Of a stretch of DNA of 64,000 nucleotides, positions 39,901-50,165 are shown one piece after another (within the stretch, counting starts at the first letter, position 1; every line of letters begins with the position of its first letter). Source of the DNA: Pseudomonas kribbensis (GTDB lineage Bacteria > Pseudomonadota > Gammaproteobacteria > Pseudomonadales > Pseudomonadaceae); the NCBI RefSeq assembly GCF_003352185.1, contig NZ_CP029608.1, positions 4,692,501 through 4,756,500 of the forward strand. The letters are read 5' to 3'. Below the pieces are notes generated by a model. It was given only the letters and a program-made list of their open reading frames with translations, searched no databases and was not told where the DNA came from. Both the position numbers and the translations under genes were made by a program.

Positions 39901-41641
39901 GCAGTTGGAGCAAGACCTGGAACAATGGGTAACCGATATTCCGGAACGCTATCCGGCCAGTGGCCTTGTATTGACCGAAAGCGACCGCGCCGCAGAGTTC
40001 GCCAGCCGTACGACATTTCGCCTGGAGCTGGAATCGTTCTGGCGCCAAAGGTCTGCGGAAAACCCGGAATCAAGAGCTGCAATCCTCAACCTGGACCCGG
40101 GATTCATCGGTGAGCTGCCGGCCTTGAGCGCAGACTTCGCGCACGTCACGGCACTGTCGATCATCGGCGATCACCAGTTACGGTTGGGCACGGGGTTCCT
40201 GCGCGGCTTCACCGGTCTCGATTCGCTTGAACTGGGCAACCTGGCACTGTCAGAGATTCCGCAGGCGCTGACCGGAATGCCGGACCTGCGACAACTGGCT
40301 CTGAGTCACTGCAAAATCGTACTGGATGACCAAGGTAGCGCCGCGCTGCATTCGCTGAAGCAACTGGTCCGGCTCGATCTCTACAGCAATCCACTGGGCC
40401 GTTCGCCCGACATCCGCAGGCTGCCGTCTCTGGAGTTTCTCGACCTTTCGAACACCGGAATTTCCAGTCTTCCTTTAGGTTTGCTGGAGGCACCAGGACT
40501 GGAAACGGTGATCCTCAGTGGCAATCATCTCACCGAGCTCCCCCCGGAACTCTTCGAGCTGCCCGCCTCTGTCACCAACGGCTTTGACTTCGGCAGCAAT
40601 CCCCTGAACGCGCCCACCCGGGAGCGCATCAAGACCTACTATCGCGAGACCGGGGAAAACCTCGGTGTACTGGCCGAACCGGCAGACATCGCACGCACCC
40701 AAACACTCTATCCGGCGCTGGATGATGAACAGGCCAGCACGCTCATCTATCAGCTCGAAGGTTCACTGGCCGATGGCCGCAGAGAACTGGCCCGCCGGGA
40801 AGCGGAACTCCGCCGGTTACTGGGCGAGCTGGCCACCTGGGAAAGCGATATACCGGACCATCGCTTGCCCGGCCAGCCACTCACACAGGGCGAACGCCTG
40901 ACGGAGGAACAAAACAGAACGGCATTCAGCGAAGCGCTGCTGTCCTGCTGGCGCAGAATACCCGTGGAAGGCTCGGACACTGGCGATCACGATTTCACTT
41001 TCCGGCTACCGATCCTGGGCGAACTGCCGACACTGAGCGTCGGCTTCGACCATATTTCGGACCTGCATCTGGTCAACACCCGCGATGACTCGCCACGGAT
41101 CGGGCGATTTCTCGAGGCATTCCCTCAGCTCGTCAGCGTCGACATTCAAGGCTATGAACTGACCGGTATCCCCGAGGCCATCTTCCGGATGAAGCGGCTC
41201 AGCACCCTGAGCCTGCCAGCGTGTGACCTAACCCTCTCACCGCGGGACGTCGCAGGGCTGGCGAGCCTGGACAACCTTGATCTGCTGCACCTGCATGACA
41301 ATCCACTCGGGCTGACACCCGACCTCAGCAATCTGCAAGGGCTGACCGATCTGGATCTGAGCTCCACCGGCATTCGCGAAATTCCGAAGGGTGTACTCGA
41401 TAACTTCAACTGGATGGAGCTGGATCTGTCAGGCAATGAAATCAGCGAAATGCCGGACGAACTGATGGAGGTGCCGGCGTATGTCGGTGATCGCTACGAC
41501 CTGCGCGGCAATCCCTTCTCCGCTCAGGCCATGCAGCGAATTCGGGCTTATTACCAGGAGACGGGCATGACGCTGAACGTTGACGGCGTACTCGAGCATC
41601 CCCCGGTGCGCGGTCGCCCCAGTGTCGAAATCGAGGATTAA
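33911..41641 (+). CDS. Giant leucine-rich-repeat protein with five 304-residue modules
   Basis: The product is about 2576 residues from ATG 33911 (alternative in-frame start at 33818). Residues about 1-750 form a helical region of the DUF6543/dermonecrotic-toxin-like class found in large Pseudomonas proteins. It includes hydrophobic helices near 440-530 (IASFLLMPFVPFLGEMMMAY, LGAFGIGGAIAVEEL) that may insert in membranes. From about 1157 to the end, five modules each hold an LRR solenoid (LxxLxLxxxxL, NPL, IxxLP-type repeats) and a helical linker with E-R-W-x-x-E-L and P-A-L-D segments. Modules start at residues 1157, 1461, 1765, 2069 and 2372. Related proteins often end in a NEL ubiquitin-ligase domain; none is visible, since the last LRR runs to the C-terminus. 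No classical signal peptide. A secreted or injected host-interacting toxin is likely but unproven. Confidence 0.85.
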   Translation: MQASTEQIAAHTALNPPEHYEPLRNAFPEWLGKASGVRRQALKHNRRTLTDNLKKASKTQHAELRALIAQRMSMQNTIDRTLEHLQDTSAYAEPILTQALKSRFGLDLDVRNTFLHLYIPVTTPGFPITTGSRTWTVSLLDAALHNFEEDETEADAYSSESTFTTRPSPSGQFETLPQIKARMGIAAFTRLCRELDIGARYKSYLEENLVIDDPVAGATLRQRINASEKIAIQAALQMAQMNGDVSELYARLIGGLLDDLQGMRVNGQALLCHDLSMMSSKLTGIVLFAPDLQQARTPVRVVAYVPDDPEHPLKEYASTADMMRELTRQLRNPEYQKFFSRFVAHDQRGYFFADLGQRLSRVKWHPSESGSSLPAWRDTPVDKPNLQFAVTPIEGRLLDQLYQRKLNKILNDAATIAVPTATVDRNARWATWDAFTRIASSILEIASFLLMPFVPFLGEMMMAYMAYQFLDEVFEGVVDWAEGLSTEVAEHMFGALEALIQLGAFGIGGAIAVEELPKILPAELIALIDRFQPVKLRNGKTLYWKPDLQPYARQIQPPKGSGPDPQGLHLYQGKRLLPIDQSHYEVSAHEHPGKLYLEHPTRADAYRPIVRHNGDGAFYTELERPLEWDTATALQRIGHSVEAFSPAKRERILKVSGYPEDALRKMHVNQERLPPLLADSIQRFRIDQDLQDFIDRIASDRPEEYLNADPLIQLQLLKEQNLWPANKRLRFINEQGEIAWQSTTDQSLPLTELRQDSLAEGDLLKTLLQTLDEPEIKTLLGEEFGERYAIDARTRKLRAMLAQLARQQRPSLFAARYQALQQSVDPLARHVAVHAPQLPIRITEELLRTATGSELREIRWGRWPERQQALTDQARHELRITRAYEGLELDSVHNPDSDTLALHSLQQLPGWPADVHLEVRAQSREGQLLDSTGPVEAPVRKVLVRKSDGLWQPHDEQGLELLGTTDFYTAVLQALPDAQRQALNLQIGEGAKLRQAIRDNPLPRTELRLAILPDPAPAPAVDALRLLGADGYTRNAPPALQAPRTLDNRIRQIYPRMSETDRLAMARRLENHPVGAIAELSRLQLEYAQLDSDLNQWIFDLPDISTADGTRFPDEQRMAAIRDRQMFAHALRNCWRREMSGLNGYEMRFSQPIVGDLPALTADFGHVVELELIGNNEPGAVNTFLERFPGLVRLDLLDFDLRNLPQRMTNLPQLQQLTLQNCGVVLTPGNQSLLSSLNGLTALNLENNPLRVTFDFSVLPNLTHLNLSSTGISEVPPGLLNHPRLISAWLSDNQITTLPDPFFQRPAASTAGYDFFGNPLSSATREKVKIYYNRTGSDLGVRPEQTEISRTKALFTDLNDRQASELIYSLPGSLAQGRLQLERWESEITRLTADLATWARNTPNRNPSTGEMLTPQEHSSQFYEREIFAGRIERLWRHRSTAHQLTRADVFSAQATFIGDMPVLTADFNHITTLSLNGNKQINATSAFLQSFPRLKRLILHDFALDHLPQTLNALPMLETLLLKNCGVRFTGELQIALASMRELESLEMPDNPLDNTPDVGSLTELTYLDISHTGIRHAPTGLSGHPKLRTAIVSDNRISELPEALFEMPAPASEGFDFSGNPLTADTRERIKRHSRETGVDFAVLAEQPDIEATQALFPALDIEEASDVFYGLPGNLEHGRGQLRHWKAEFEQLTADLAQWKMAIPQTHPATQRPFTSSEFLAEHSARTAFAERLQALWRARLPENPRQRGDSLVANLAFSGQLPSLTTDFGYIRILSLTGNPALSDLDGFLQPFPTLHHLELRDFSLGQNPLSALHIPSLERLILENCGLTFTPQSHVTLSSLDALQYLNLNRNPLGQSPNLKTLPALLQLHMVDSGISSLPDGLFDHPRLLAAFFDRNQISELPDILFEVDARPPRQLSLADNPLSPAMLERIKRCYRQFRLNFGVAMPREDIERVRELFPSLDDDDANRVLYLLEGNINDGRLQIERWEAELQQLEQDLEQWVTDIPERYPASGLVLTESDRAAEFASRTTFRLELESFWRQRSAENPESRAAILNLDPGFIGELPALSADFAHVTALSIIGDHQLRLGTGFLRGFTGLDSLELGNLALSEIPQALTGMPDLRQLALSHCKIVLDDQGSAALHSLKQLVRLDLYSNPLGRSPDIRRLPSLEFLDLSNTGISSLPLGLLEAPGLETVILSGNHLTELPPELFELPASVTNGFDFGSNPLNAPTRERIKTYYRETGENLGVLAEPADIARTQTLYPALDDEQASTLIYQLEGSLADGRRELARREAELRRLLGELATWESDIPDHRLPGQPLTQGERLTEEQNRTAFSEALLSCWRRIPVEGSDTGDHDFTFRLPILGELPTLSVGFDHISDLHLVNTRDDSPRIGRFLEAFPQLVSVDIQGYELTGIPEAIFRMKRLSTLSLPACDLTLSPRDVAGLASLDNLDLLHLHDNPLGLTPDLSNLQGLTDLDLSSTGIREIPKGVLDNFNWMELDLSGNEISEMPDELMEVPAYVGDRYDLRGNPFSAQAMQRIRAYYQETGMTLNVDGVLEHPPVRGRPSVEIED
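37379..41641 (+). repeat. Five tandem modules of about 912 bp within the LRR gene
   Basis: Homologous landmarks (LPALTADFGHV, MPVLTADFNHI, LPSLTTDFGYI, LPALSADFAHV, LPTLSVGFDHI) begin at 37379, 38291, 39203, 40115 and 41024. The period is 912, 912, 912 and 909 bases. The modules have diverged in sequence but almost not in length, implying selection on module geometry or conversion between copies. Confidence 0.9.
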
Positions 41642-41690
41642 CAACGCGTGAATCAACAGCGCCATGAAGCATGGCGCTGTGCTTGAAGGA

Positions 41691-42671
41691 TCAACCGCGC
41701 TCGGGCGGCACCGACGACAGTTCGAACGGACTGCTGCTGCGCCGCTGGTTGCGGTCTTCCCGCGGCGTGGCGCCGAAGAAGTTGCGATAGGCGCTGGAGA
41801 AATGCGGCCCCGAGGAGAAGCCGCAGGACAGGCCGATCTGGATGATCGACTTGCTGGTCTGCATCAACATCTGCCGGGCCTTGTTCAGGCGCAGTTCCAG
41901 GTAGTACTGGCTCGGCACGCGGTTGAGGTATTGCTTGAAAATCCGCTCCAGCTGGCGACGGGACACGCACACGTGCTGGGCGATTTCGTCGGTGGTCAGC
42001 GGCTCTTCGATGTTGGCTTCCATCAGCAGCACGGCTTGCGTGAGTTTTGGATGGCTGGAGCCGAGGCGGTTCTGCAATGGAATGCGCTGACGCTCGCCGC
42101 CTTCGCGGATGCGCTCGACCACCAGCTCTTCGGAAACCGCACCGGCCAGTTCCGCACCGTGATCGCGGGCCAGTACCGCCAGTAGCAAATCGAGTACCGA
42201 CATGCCGCCGCACGCCGTCAGGCGATCGCGATCCCAGTCGAACAGATGACTGGTGGCGATGACCTTCGGGAAGCGTTCGGCGAAATCGTCCTGCCAGCGC
42301 CAGTGCACCGCCGCGCGGTAACCGTCGAGCAGACCGAGTTGCGCCAGCGGATACACACCGGCCGACAGACCGCCGATCACACAACCGGCGCGCACCAGTT
42401 GTTTCAGCGCGCTGCTGAGTGCCGGCGCCAACGTCGTCGGTGGCTCGTCTGCGAGCAGGAACAGTTTCTGGAAGTTTTCGAGCTTGCCGGCCCAGGGCTC
42501 GCCGGGCAGTTGCCATTCGCCCTCGGTCGGTGCTTCGGCCTGCAGGAACGACAACTCGTAAACCACGTCCGGATGCACACGCTGGGCAACACGCAAGGCC
42601 TCCTCTGCCAGCGCCAAAGTCAGAGCTTTAGTGCTGGGCCAAATCAGGAAACCAATTCGATGGGCAGTCAT
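41691..42671 (-). CDS. argR: Arginine-responsive regulator ArgR (AraC/XylS family)
   Basis: The protein has 326 residues from the ATG giving MTAHRIGFLIWP. The N-terminal two thirds is a class I glutamine-amidotransferase-like (DJ-1/PfpI) domain used as arginine sensor (GCVIGGLSAGVYPLAQL). The C-terminal third is an AraC HTH pair, including LTTDEIAQHVCVSRRQLERI and IIQIGLSCGFSSGPHFSSAY. In P. aeruginosa ArgR activates aot and aru and represses its own operon and biosynthetic genes. It lies at the end of aotJQMOP, 110 bases downstream of aotP. Confidence 0.94.
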   Translation of the reverse strand: MTAHRIGFLIWPSTKALTLALAEEALRVAQRVHPDVVYELSFLQAEAPTEGEWQLPGEPWAGKLENFQKLFLLADEPPTTLAPALSSALKQLVRAGCVIGGLSAGVYPLAQLGLLDGYRAAVHWRWQDDFAERFPKVIATSHLFDWDRDRLTACGGMSVLDLLLAVLARDHGAELAGAVSEELVVERIREGGERQRIPLQNRLGSSHPKLTQAVLLMEANIEEPLTTDEIAQHVCVSRRQLERIFKQYLNRVPSQYYLELRLNKARQMLMQTSKSIIQIGLSCGFSSGPHFSSAYRNFFGATPREDRNQRRSSSPFELSSVPPERG

Positions 42672-42782
42672 GGCGGGCGATCCGAAACGTAAACAGAGGG
42701 AAAAACCGAAATCGGCTGCAACCAAATTAGACCATCTGGCGCGCTGCGCAGCATGACCTAATTTGGTGCATAACGGGAGCGA

Positions 42783-43547
42783 TTACTTGAGGCTGCCCGA
42801 GAGGAATTGTTGCAAACGTTCCGACTGCGGATTGACCAGCACTTCACGCGGGTTGCCGCTTTCTTCGACGACGCCTTTGTGCAGGAACACCAGCTGGTTC
42901 GACACTTCACGGGCGAAGCCCATTTCGTGGGTCACCACCACCATGGTGCGGCCTTCCTGAGCGAGGGCCTGCATGACTTTCAGCACGTCGCCGACCAGTT
43001 CCGGGTCGAGGGCCGAAGTCGGTTCGTCGAACAGCATCACTTCCGGCTCCATCGCCAGCGCACGGGCGATTGCCACACGCTGCTGCTCGCCACCGGACAT
43101 GTGTCCCGGGAAAGCGTCTTTACGATGGGCCACGCCGACCTTGTTCAGGTAGTGCTCGGCTTTCTCGCGGGCTTCGGCCTTGGACACACCCAGCACGTGA
43201 ACCGGCGCTTCCATGATGTTTTCCAGCGCGGTCATGTGCGACCACAGGTTGAAATGCTGGAACACCATCGACAGGCGCGAACGCATGCGTTGCAGCTGTT
43301 TCGGATCAGCGGCTTTCAGCGCGCCGTCCTTGTTTGCCACCAGTTTCAGCTCTTCGTTGTTGAGCAGGATCTTGCCCGCGTGCGGCTGCTCGAGCAGGTT
43401 GATGCAACGCAGGAAAGTACTTTTGCCGGAGCCACTGGAGCCGATGATGCTGATCACATCACCGGCGGCCGCTTTCAGGGAAACGCCCTTGAGCACTTCG
43501 TGACTGCCATAGCGTTTATGCAGGTCTTGGACTTCAAGTTTGTACAT
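42783..43547 (-). CDS. aotP: Arginine/ornithine ABC transporter ATP-binding protein AotP
   Basis: This 254-residue ATPase of the polar amino acid ABC importer starts at the ATG giving [14 protein letters not shown]. Walker A is [11 protein letters not shown], the signature [15 protein letters not shown], Walker [13 protein letters not shown], and the H-loop VVTHEMGF. Works with AotQ, AotM and AotJ. Confidence 0.95.
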   Translation of the reverse strand: MYKLEVQDLHKRYGSHEVLKGVSLKAAAGDVISIIGSSGSGKSTFLRCINLLEQPHAGKILLNNEELKLVANKDGALKAADPKQLQRMRSRLSMVFQHFNLWSHMTALENIMEAPVHVLGVSKAEAREKAEHYLNKVGVAHRKDAFPGHMSGGEQQRVAIARALAMEPEVMLFDEPTSALDPELVGDVLKVMQALAQEGRTMVVVTHEMGFAREVSNQLVFLHKGVVEESGNPREVLVNPQSERLQQFLSGSLK

Positions 43548-43570
43548 GCGGTCGGTTCTCACAAAAACAG

Positions 43571-44683
43571 TCAGTCGTTGAGCAAAGGGCCGTCGCGCAG
43601 CGCATCGCGCCCCGCCACTTTGGCCAGCCAGAAACCGGGTTGGGCGTAACGCAGCCGCTCAATGGCAAACAGCACCCCGGACGTACCAGCACACACCGTG
43701 CTGACCCGATCCGACAGCGGATCGATCACTTCAAAAATCTTGTCACCGGCCTCAACCCACTCGCCGGGTTTGCGCAGAAAACTCACCACGCCGGGATGCG
43801 GCGACAAGAGCAGTTCAGTGCCTTCGAACGGCATGCCTTCGCACGGCTCGCGCACAGCGCTCGGCCACTCGCCACGGATCAGGCCTTGTTCGGCGAGGAA
43901 CGCCAGAATGCCTTCGGCCCAGGCTTCGGCCTGCGCAGGCGTGGTGTCGGCCTGACCACCCAGTTCAACGGTGGTCGCCAGGCACGCCAGTGGAATCTGC
44001 GCGTCCGGGAACAGGCGCGACAGGCGCAGCCATGGCAGCGAACAGGCTTCATCGAACGAGCTGCCGCCGGAATCTTCCGCCAGCAGGCCGACTTTCACAT
44101 CCAGGTGCGCGGCGAGCGAACGCCACTGCGGCCAGTGCTGCGGCAAGGCATACATGTGCAGCGCGGCTTCGCAGTCGCAATGCAGATCCAGCACCACATC
44201 GGCAGTCGCGGCGTGTTGCAGCAGGATGCGCTGCATGCCTTGCAACTGGCTGCTGGCCTCGGGCAATGCGGCCAGATGATCGGCCATCGCCTGACGGATC
44301 AGACGGATGTTGGCATGCGGATCATCACCGAGTTGTCCTTCAAGCTCTGCGGCCACCGGGGCGCTGAGCTCGACGAAATCACGGTTGAAATTCTTTCCGC
44401 TGCCGGCCTCGAAGCGGCCCTGATGGTTGCCTTGCAGCAACTGGCCAAGACCCAGCGGGTTGGCCACGGGCACCAGTTCGATGACGCCGTTGAGCAGGCC
44501 TTTTGCTTCGAGTTCGCCGAGGCGTTTTTTCAGTTCCCAGGCGGTGCGCATGCCGGGCAGTTCGTCGGCGTGGAGGCTGGCCTGGATGTAGGCCTTGCGC
44601 TCACCGCTACCGAAGCGAAAGACCGAAATCCGGCGCTCGCTGCCCAGGTGGCTCCACGGCAGAACGTGGTCGATGCGTTCCAT
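43571..44683 (-). CDS. aotO: Succinylglutamate desuccinylase/aspartoacylase family protein AotO
   Basis: The protein has 370 residues of the M14-like AstE/ASPA family, located inside the aot operon as in P. aeruginosa (PA0891). Zinc-site elements are ASLHADELPGM and DLHCDCEAALHMY. The C-terminus contains a barrel-like FLRKPGEWVEAGDKIFEV segment. It is not needed for transport as far as is known, and its substrate is unestablished; deacylation of an arginine derivative is possible. Confidence 0.85.
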   Translation of the reverse strand: MERIDHVLPWSHLGSERRISVFRFGSGERKAYIQASLHADELPGMRTAWELKKRLGELEAKGLLNGVIELVPVANPLGLGQLLQGNHQGRFEAGSGKNFNRDFVELSAPVAAELEGQLGDDPHANIRLIRQAMADHLAALPEASSQLQGMQRILLQHAATADVVLDLHCDCEAALHMYALPQHWPQWRSLAAHLDVKVGLLAEDSGGSSFDEACSLPWLRLSRLFPDAQIPLACLATTVELGGQADTTPAQAEAWAEGILAFLAEQGLIRGEWPSAVREPCEGMPFEGTELLLSPHPGVVSFLRKPGEWVEAGDKIFEVIDPLSDRVSTVCAGTSGVLFAIERLRYAQPGFWLAKVAGRDALRDGPLLND

Positions 44684-44684
44684 A

Positions 44685-45383
44685 TCAGTGCTTCCTCGGG
44701 GCCAGGTAGCTCAGCCAGCGACGCTCGGCCAGCTTGAACAGGCGCACCAGAATGAAGGTCAGGCACAGGTAGAACACGCCTGCGGTGATGTACGCCTCGA
44801 ATGGCAGGTAGAACTGCGCGTTGACGGTACGGGCCGCGCCGGTGATGTCGATCAGGGTCACGATGGACGCCAGACTGGTGGTCTGCAGCATCATGATCAC
44901 TTCGTTGCTGTACTGCGGCAGCGCCCGGCGCAGGGCCGATGGCAGCAGGATGCGCTTGTACATCTTGACCCGCGACATGCCCATGGCCTTGGCCGCTTCG
45001 ATCTCACCGTTCGGCGTGGCCTTCAGGCTGCCGGCGATGATTTCGGCGGTGTACGCGCTGGTGTTGATCGCAAACGCCAGGCACGCACAGAACGTTGCGC
45101 TGGACAGCCACGGCCAGAGGAAGCTTTCACGCACCGCTTCGAACTGGGCCAGACCGTAGTAGATCAGGAACAGTTGAACCAGCATCGGCGTGCCGCGAAT
45201 CACGTAGGTGTAGAGCCACGCCGCGCCATTGACCACGGCGTTCTTGGAGACGCGCATCAGCCCCAGCGGCAACGCCGCCAGCAGACCGAAAAACAGCGAC
45301 AGCGCGAGCAACTTGAGGGTGGTCACCAGGCCGCCGAGGTACAGCGGCAGCGACTCCCAAATGACGTTGTAGTCGAAGATCAT
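44685..45383 (-). CDS. aotM: Arginine/ornithine ABC transporter permease AotM
   Basis: This 232-residue inner-membrane permease of the HisM type has an EAA-like loop around EIEAAKAMGMSRVKMYKRILLP and several transmembrane helices. It overlaps aotQ by four bases and stands one base from aotO, so it is tightly coupled. Confidence 0.94.
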   Translation of the reverse strand: MIFDYNVIWESLPLYLGGLVTTLKLLALSLFFGLLAALPLGLMRVSKNAVVNGAAWLYTYVIRGTPMLVQLFLIYYGLAQFEAVRESFLWPWLSSATFCACLAFAINTSAYTAEIIAGSLKATPNGEIEAAKAMGMSRVKMYKRILLPSALRRALPQYSNEVIMMLQTTSLASIVTLIDITGAARTVNAQFYLPFEAYITAGVFYLCLTFILVRLFKLAERRWLSYLAPRKH

Positions 45384-46069
45384 AGATCAGCCGCCCTTAC
45401 GCCTACCGAGTAGCGCTTCTCAAGGTGACGCAGCGCCAGCAACGAGACACTGGTGATCACCAGGTACATCGCCGCCACTGCGAGGAAGAAGGTGAAAGGC
45501 TCGCGGGTGGCGTCGGCCGCCTGCTTGGCCTTGAACATCATGTCTTGCAGACCGACCACGGAAATCAGCGCGGTGGCCTTGGTCAACACCAGCCAGTTGT
45601 TGGTGAAGCCCGGAATCGCCAGACGGATCATCTGCGGCACCAGCACCCGGAAGAACACCTGGAAGCTGCTCATGCCGTACGCCATGCCCGCTTCGGCCTG
45701 ACCCTTGGGGATCGCCATGAACGCGCCACGGAAGGTTTCCGACAGGTACGCACCGAAGATGAAACCGAGGGTGCCGATACCGGCGGCCAGCGGATTCAGG
45801 TCGATGTACTCGTCATAGCCGAGCATCGGGGCGACACGGTTGAGCAGGTCCTGACCGCCGTAGAAGATCAGCAGGATCAGCACCAGGTCGGGAATCCCGC
45901 GGATCACCGTGGAATACAGATCGCCCAGCCAGGCCAGCCAGCGCACCGGCGACAGGCGCAAGGCGACACCGATCAGCCCGAGAACGATGGCCAGGGCCAT
46001 GGACGACAAGGCGAGCTGAAGCGTCAGCCAAGCGCCATCGAGGATGACAGCCCCGTAGCCTTTCAACAT
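45380..46069 (-). CDS. aotQ: Arginine/ornithine ABC transporter permease AotQ
   Basis: A 229-residue HisQ-type permease; EAA loop GQAEAGMAYGMSSFQVFFR and about five transmembrane helices. Partner of AotM in the heterodimeric membrane unit. Confidence 0.94.
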   Translation of the reverse strand: MLKGYGAVILDGAWLTLQLALSSMALAIVLGLIGVALRLSPVRWLAWLGDLYSTVIRGIPDLVLILLIFYGGQDLLNRVAPMLGYDEYIDLNPLAAGIGTLGFIFGAYLSETFRGAFMAIPKGQAEAGMAYGMSSFQVFFRVLVPQMIRLAIPGFTNNWLVLTKATALISVVGLQDMMFKAKQAADATREPFTFFLAVAAMYLVITSVSLLALRHLEKRYSVGVRAADL

Positions 46070-46098
46070 GATTCAGGTCCTCGAAAGTTGGGATGAAA

Positions 46099-46139
46099 AA
46101 ATGGCGCAAACCGCAGAGATCCTGTTGCTTGCGCCATTT
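46099..46139 (-). terminator. Intercistronic hairpin between aotJ and aotQ
   Basis: The stem AAATGGCGCAA/TTGCGCCATTT (11 bp) with a 19-base loop is followed by T-rich sequence on the minus strand. Such partial terminators or 3'-protecting hairpins commonly keep the binding protein more abundant than its membrane partners. Confidence 0.7.
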
Positions 46140-46160
46140 CGGACGGGTCGAGCGACGTCT

Positions 46161-46934
46161 TTACTTGCCGTAAATGTCGAAGTCGAAGTACTTGTCCTGG
46201 ATTTGCTTGTACTTGCCGTTTTCGCGGATGGCCGCGATGGCAGTATTGATCTTGTCTTTCAGGGCGTCGCCCTTGCGTACCGCGATGCCTACGCCGTCGC
46301 CGAAGTATTTTTCATCGGTGAACTGCGGGCCGACGAACGCAAAGCCTTTGCCGGCGTCGGTTTTCAGGAAGCCGTCGTTCAGCAGGGTGGCGTCCGCCAC
46401 GGTGCCGTCGAGGCGACCGGCGGCCACGTCGAGGTAGATTTCGTTCTGCGAGCCGTATGGCTTGATCTCGGCACCCAGCGGAGCCAGGACTTCACGGGCG
46501 AAGCGCTCGTGGATCGAACCACGCTGCACGCCGATGTTCTTGCCCTTGAGCTCGGTCAGTTTGTCGCTGACCACGGTGCCTTCCTTCATGACCAGGCGGG
46601 CCGGGGTGTTGTAGTACTTGTTGGTGAAGTCCACGGACTTCTTGCGGTCTTCAGTGATCGACATGGACGAGAGGATCGCGTCGATCTTGCGCACTTTCAG
46701 TGCCGGGATCAGACCGTCGAATTCTTGCTCGACCCACTGGCACTTGACCTTCATTTCTTCGCACAGTGCATTGCCGATGTCGTAGTCGAAACCGACGATG
46801 CTGCCGTCCGGGGCTTTGGATGCGAATGGAGGGTAAGCCGCTTCGATACCGATCTTCAGAGGCTTTTCATCGGCGAATGTCGGCAGGGACAGCACGGACA
46901 GTGCCAGGGCGCCAAGCAGCACAAGTTTCTTCAT
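46161..46934 (-). CDS. aotJ: Arginine/ornithine periplasmic binding protein AotJ
   Basis: The protein has 257 residues from the ATG giving [17 protein letters not shown] signal peptide probably cleaves after PTFA, leaving [17 protein letters not shown], the usual mature start of the family-3 solute-binding fold. [20 protein letters not shown] is the conserved ligand-site segment. It delivers arginine and ornithine to AotQMP and is first in the operon. Confidence 0.95.
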   Translation of the reverse strand: MKKLVLLGALALSVLSLPTFADEKPLKIGIEAAYPPFASKAPDGSIVGFDYDIGNALCEEMKVKCQWVEQEFDGLIPALKVRKIDAILSSMSITEDRKKSVDFTNKYYNTPARLVMKEGTVVSDKLTELKGKNIGVQRGSIHERFAREVLAPLGAEIKPYGSQNEIYLDVAAGRLDGTVADATLLNDGFLKTDAGKGFAFVGPQFTDEKYFGDGVGIAVRKGDALKDKINTAIAAIRENGKYKQIQDKYFDFDIYGK

Positions 46935-47113
46935 CTTGGGACTCCATCGGTAAAGGGCAAAAACGGCAGAGTGAGCGACAGCCCAATATGCGAATGGGTG
47001 GAACGAAAGCGGTTGCTGCGTGCGTGGGATATTTCCGAACAAACCCTGAAGGCTTCAACGCGAGCCACGACGAGCGAGTGATCGGCATTCTAACGACAGG
47101 CCCGAAGCCGATA

Positions 47114-47129
47114 TTTCTTCAATGCGACA
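47114..47129 (-). promoter_or_regulatory. ArgR-type half site upstream of aotJ
   Basis: TGTCGC-N8-AA matches the Pseudomonas ArgR half-site exactly on the minus strand, 180 bases upstream of the aotJ start. A neighbouring half site at the usual spacing is weak. ArgR control of aot is established in P. aeruginosa. Confidence 0.45.
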
Positions 47130-47456
47130 ACTAATTACAGAAGCACCGAGAAACCCGCTTGAGCACATTGACAGCTCCGCAATTTCATGCAAGAGCGAAA
47201 GACAGTGAACCGATCTATGCTGCAAATTGCGGGCCTATTATTCGCAAACCCTTCTAATCCGGCAAGCGCGGGGTGATGTCTTATTTTTCACCGGTCGTTT
47301 TGAGGCTCTAAAACGGGGCGATGCGTTTCTCATTGCCCCGTTGCGGGGCGGGCGGTTACACATTCGGTTACGTGAAGGCTGGTGGGTAACAGTAGGAAAG
47401 GGCTGACAGACGAAACCGATAATTATTGGCCGAAGATCACCCGCCCCCCCGCACCT

Positions 47457-47487
47457 GATCGCTCCCACGCTCCGCGTGGGAACGATC
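47457..47487. repeat. REP element
   Basis: Imperfect palindrome GATCGCTCCCACGC-TCC-GCGTGGGAACGATC. This is a common extragenic palindrome of P. fluorescens-group genomes, different in core from the REPIN at 25791. Confidence 0.75.
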
Positions 47488-47500
47488 ATCCAAAAATGAA

Positions 47501-47535
47501 AAAGCCCCGCCCGACGCAATGCCGGGCGGGGCTTT
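47501..47535. terminator. Intrinsic terminator of acs
   Basis: Perfect stem AAAGCCCCGCCCG/CGGGCGGGGCTTT with a 9-base loop, flanked by A and T runs, 21 bases past the acs stop. Confidence 0.9.
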
Positions 47536-47555
47536 TCAGCCTTCAGACCCGCCGC

Positions 47556-49511
<1,956 letters not shown>

Positions 49512-49904
49512 CTTTCCTACCTCGGTGTAATAGTTGTTTTTGTATGACCCTGTTGTAGCCGGGGCGACCGTATAGAACCATTCGACGATGGTAGTAACAA
49601 GCCCCTACAGGTCGTGGCGATAATCCCGATGCTCGCCCTCAACGACCTCGCAGGCCTTGAATCTACTGGCCCGGCAGCGATTGTTACCAAATCTGCCAAA
49701 GGTGTTTATCAAAACCCCATCTGTTTACACCCACCCCGCCTCCCTAAAATCTGCCTCGCCGACAAGGCAAAGTGATTAACAACGTTACAGCCCCCACGAA
49801 GGCCGTTAATCCAGCTCCGAAGTAACAAACCAAACGATGAAGTTCCACACGCAACCCCAAAAAGGTTGCGTGACCCCACTCGACCTCAAGAAGGTAAATT
49901 TCAA
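49512..49904. other. Intergenic region upstream of acs
   Basis: No supported gene. A 9-bp hairpin (CACGCAACC/GGTTGCGTG, 49848-49872) lies in the leader of the DUF2790 gene. The acs promoter is expected near 49512-49600, but no consensus stands out. Confidence 0.4.
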
Positions 49905-50165
49905 ATGAAAGCTTTATTGGTTCTGGCCCTCAGCAGTCTGTGCGCAACCGCCATGGCAGACGAGGTCCCGACTGATGTCGCACAGCAACAACCGGCCATC
50001 GAGGAATACACTTACTCCACTCACCTGGACATCGCCAAAGTTGTATCGATGAGCGAAGTACCAAATGTCTGCGAAGTGGTACCGATGAAAATGGAGTACG
50101 ACGACTCCACTGGCCAGCGCCACATCCTGCGTTACAGCGTGATGGGTAACGGCTGCACCAATTGA
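49905..50165 (+). CDS. DUF2790 periplasmic protein
   Basis: An 86-residue protein from ATG 49905. A signal peptide (MKALLVLALSSLCATAMA) leaves a mature protein of about 68 residues containing the DUF2790 pattern: YSTHLDIAKVVSMSEVPN, CEVVPMKMEYDDS, and a final MGNGCTN. The two cysteines probably form a disulphide. The family is Pseudomonas-specific, often copper- or stress-responsive, of unknown function. Confidence 0.85.
   Translation: MKALLVLALSSLCATAMADEVPTDVAQQQPAIEEYTYSTHLDIAKVVSMSEVPNVCEVVPMKMEYDDSTGQRHILRYSVMGNGCTN

Larger units (their letters stand above)
46935..47498. other. aotJ upstream region, no gene
   Basis: Short overlapping frames only. The stretch contains an ArgR-type half site (47114-47129) and a REP sequence (47457-47487). 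The aotJ promoter should lie near the half site. Confidence 0.5.

Noticed and set aside
37379..41641. Possibility that the tandem modules are an assembly artefact
   Set aside because: Modules are clearly diverged in sequence, which an assembly duplication would not produce.
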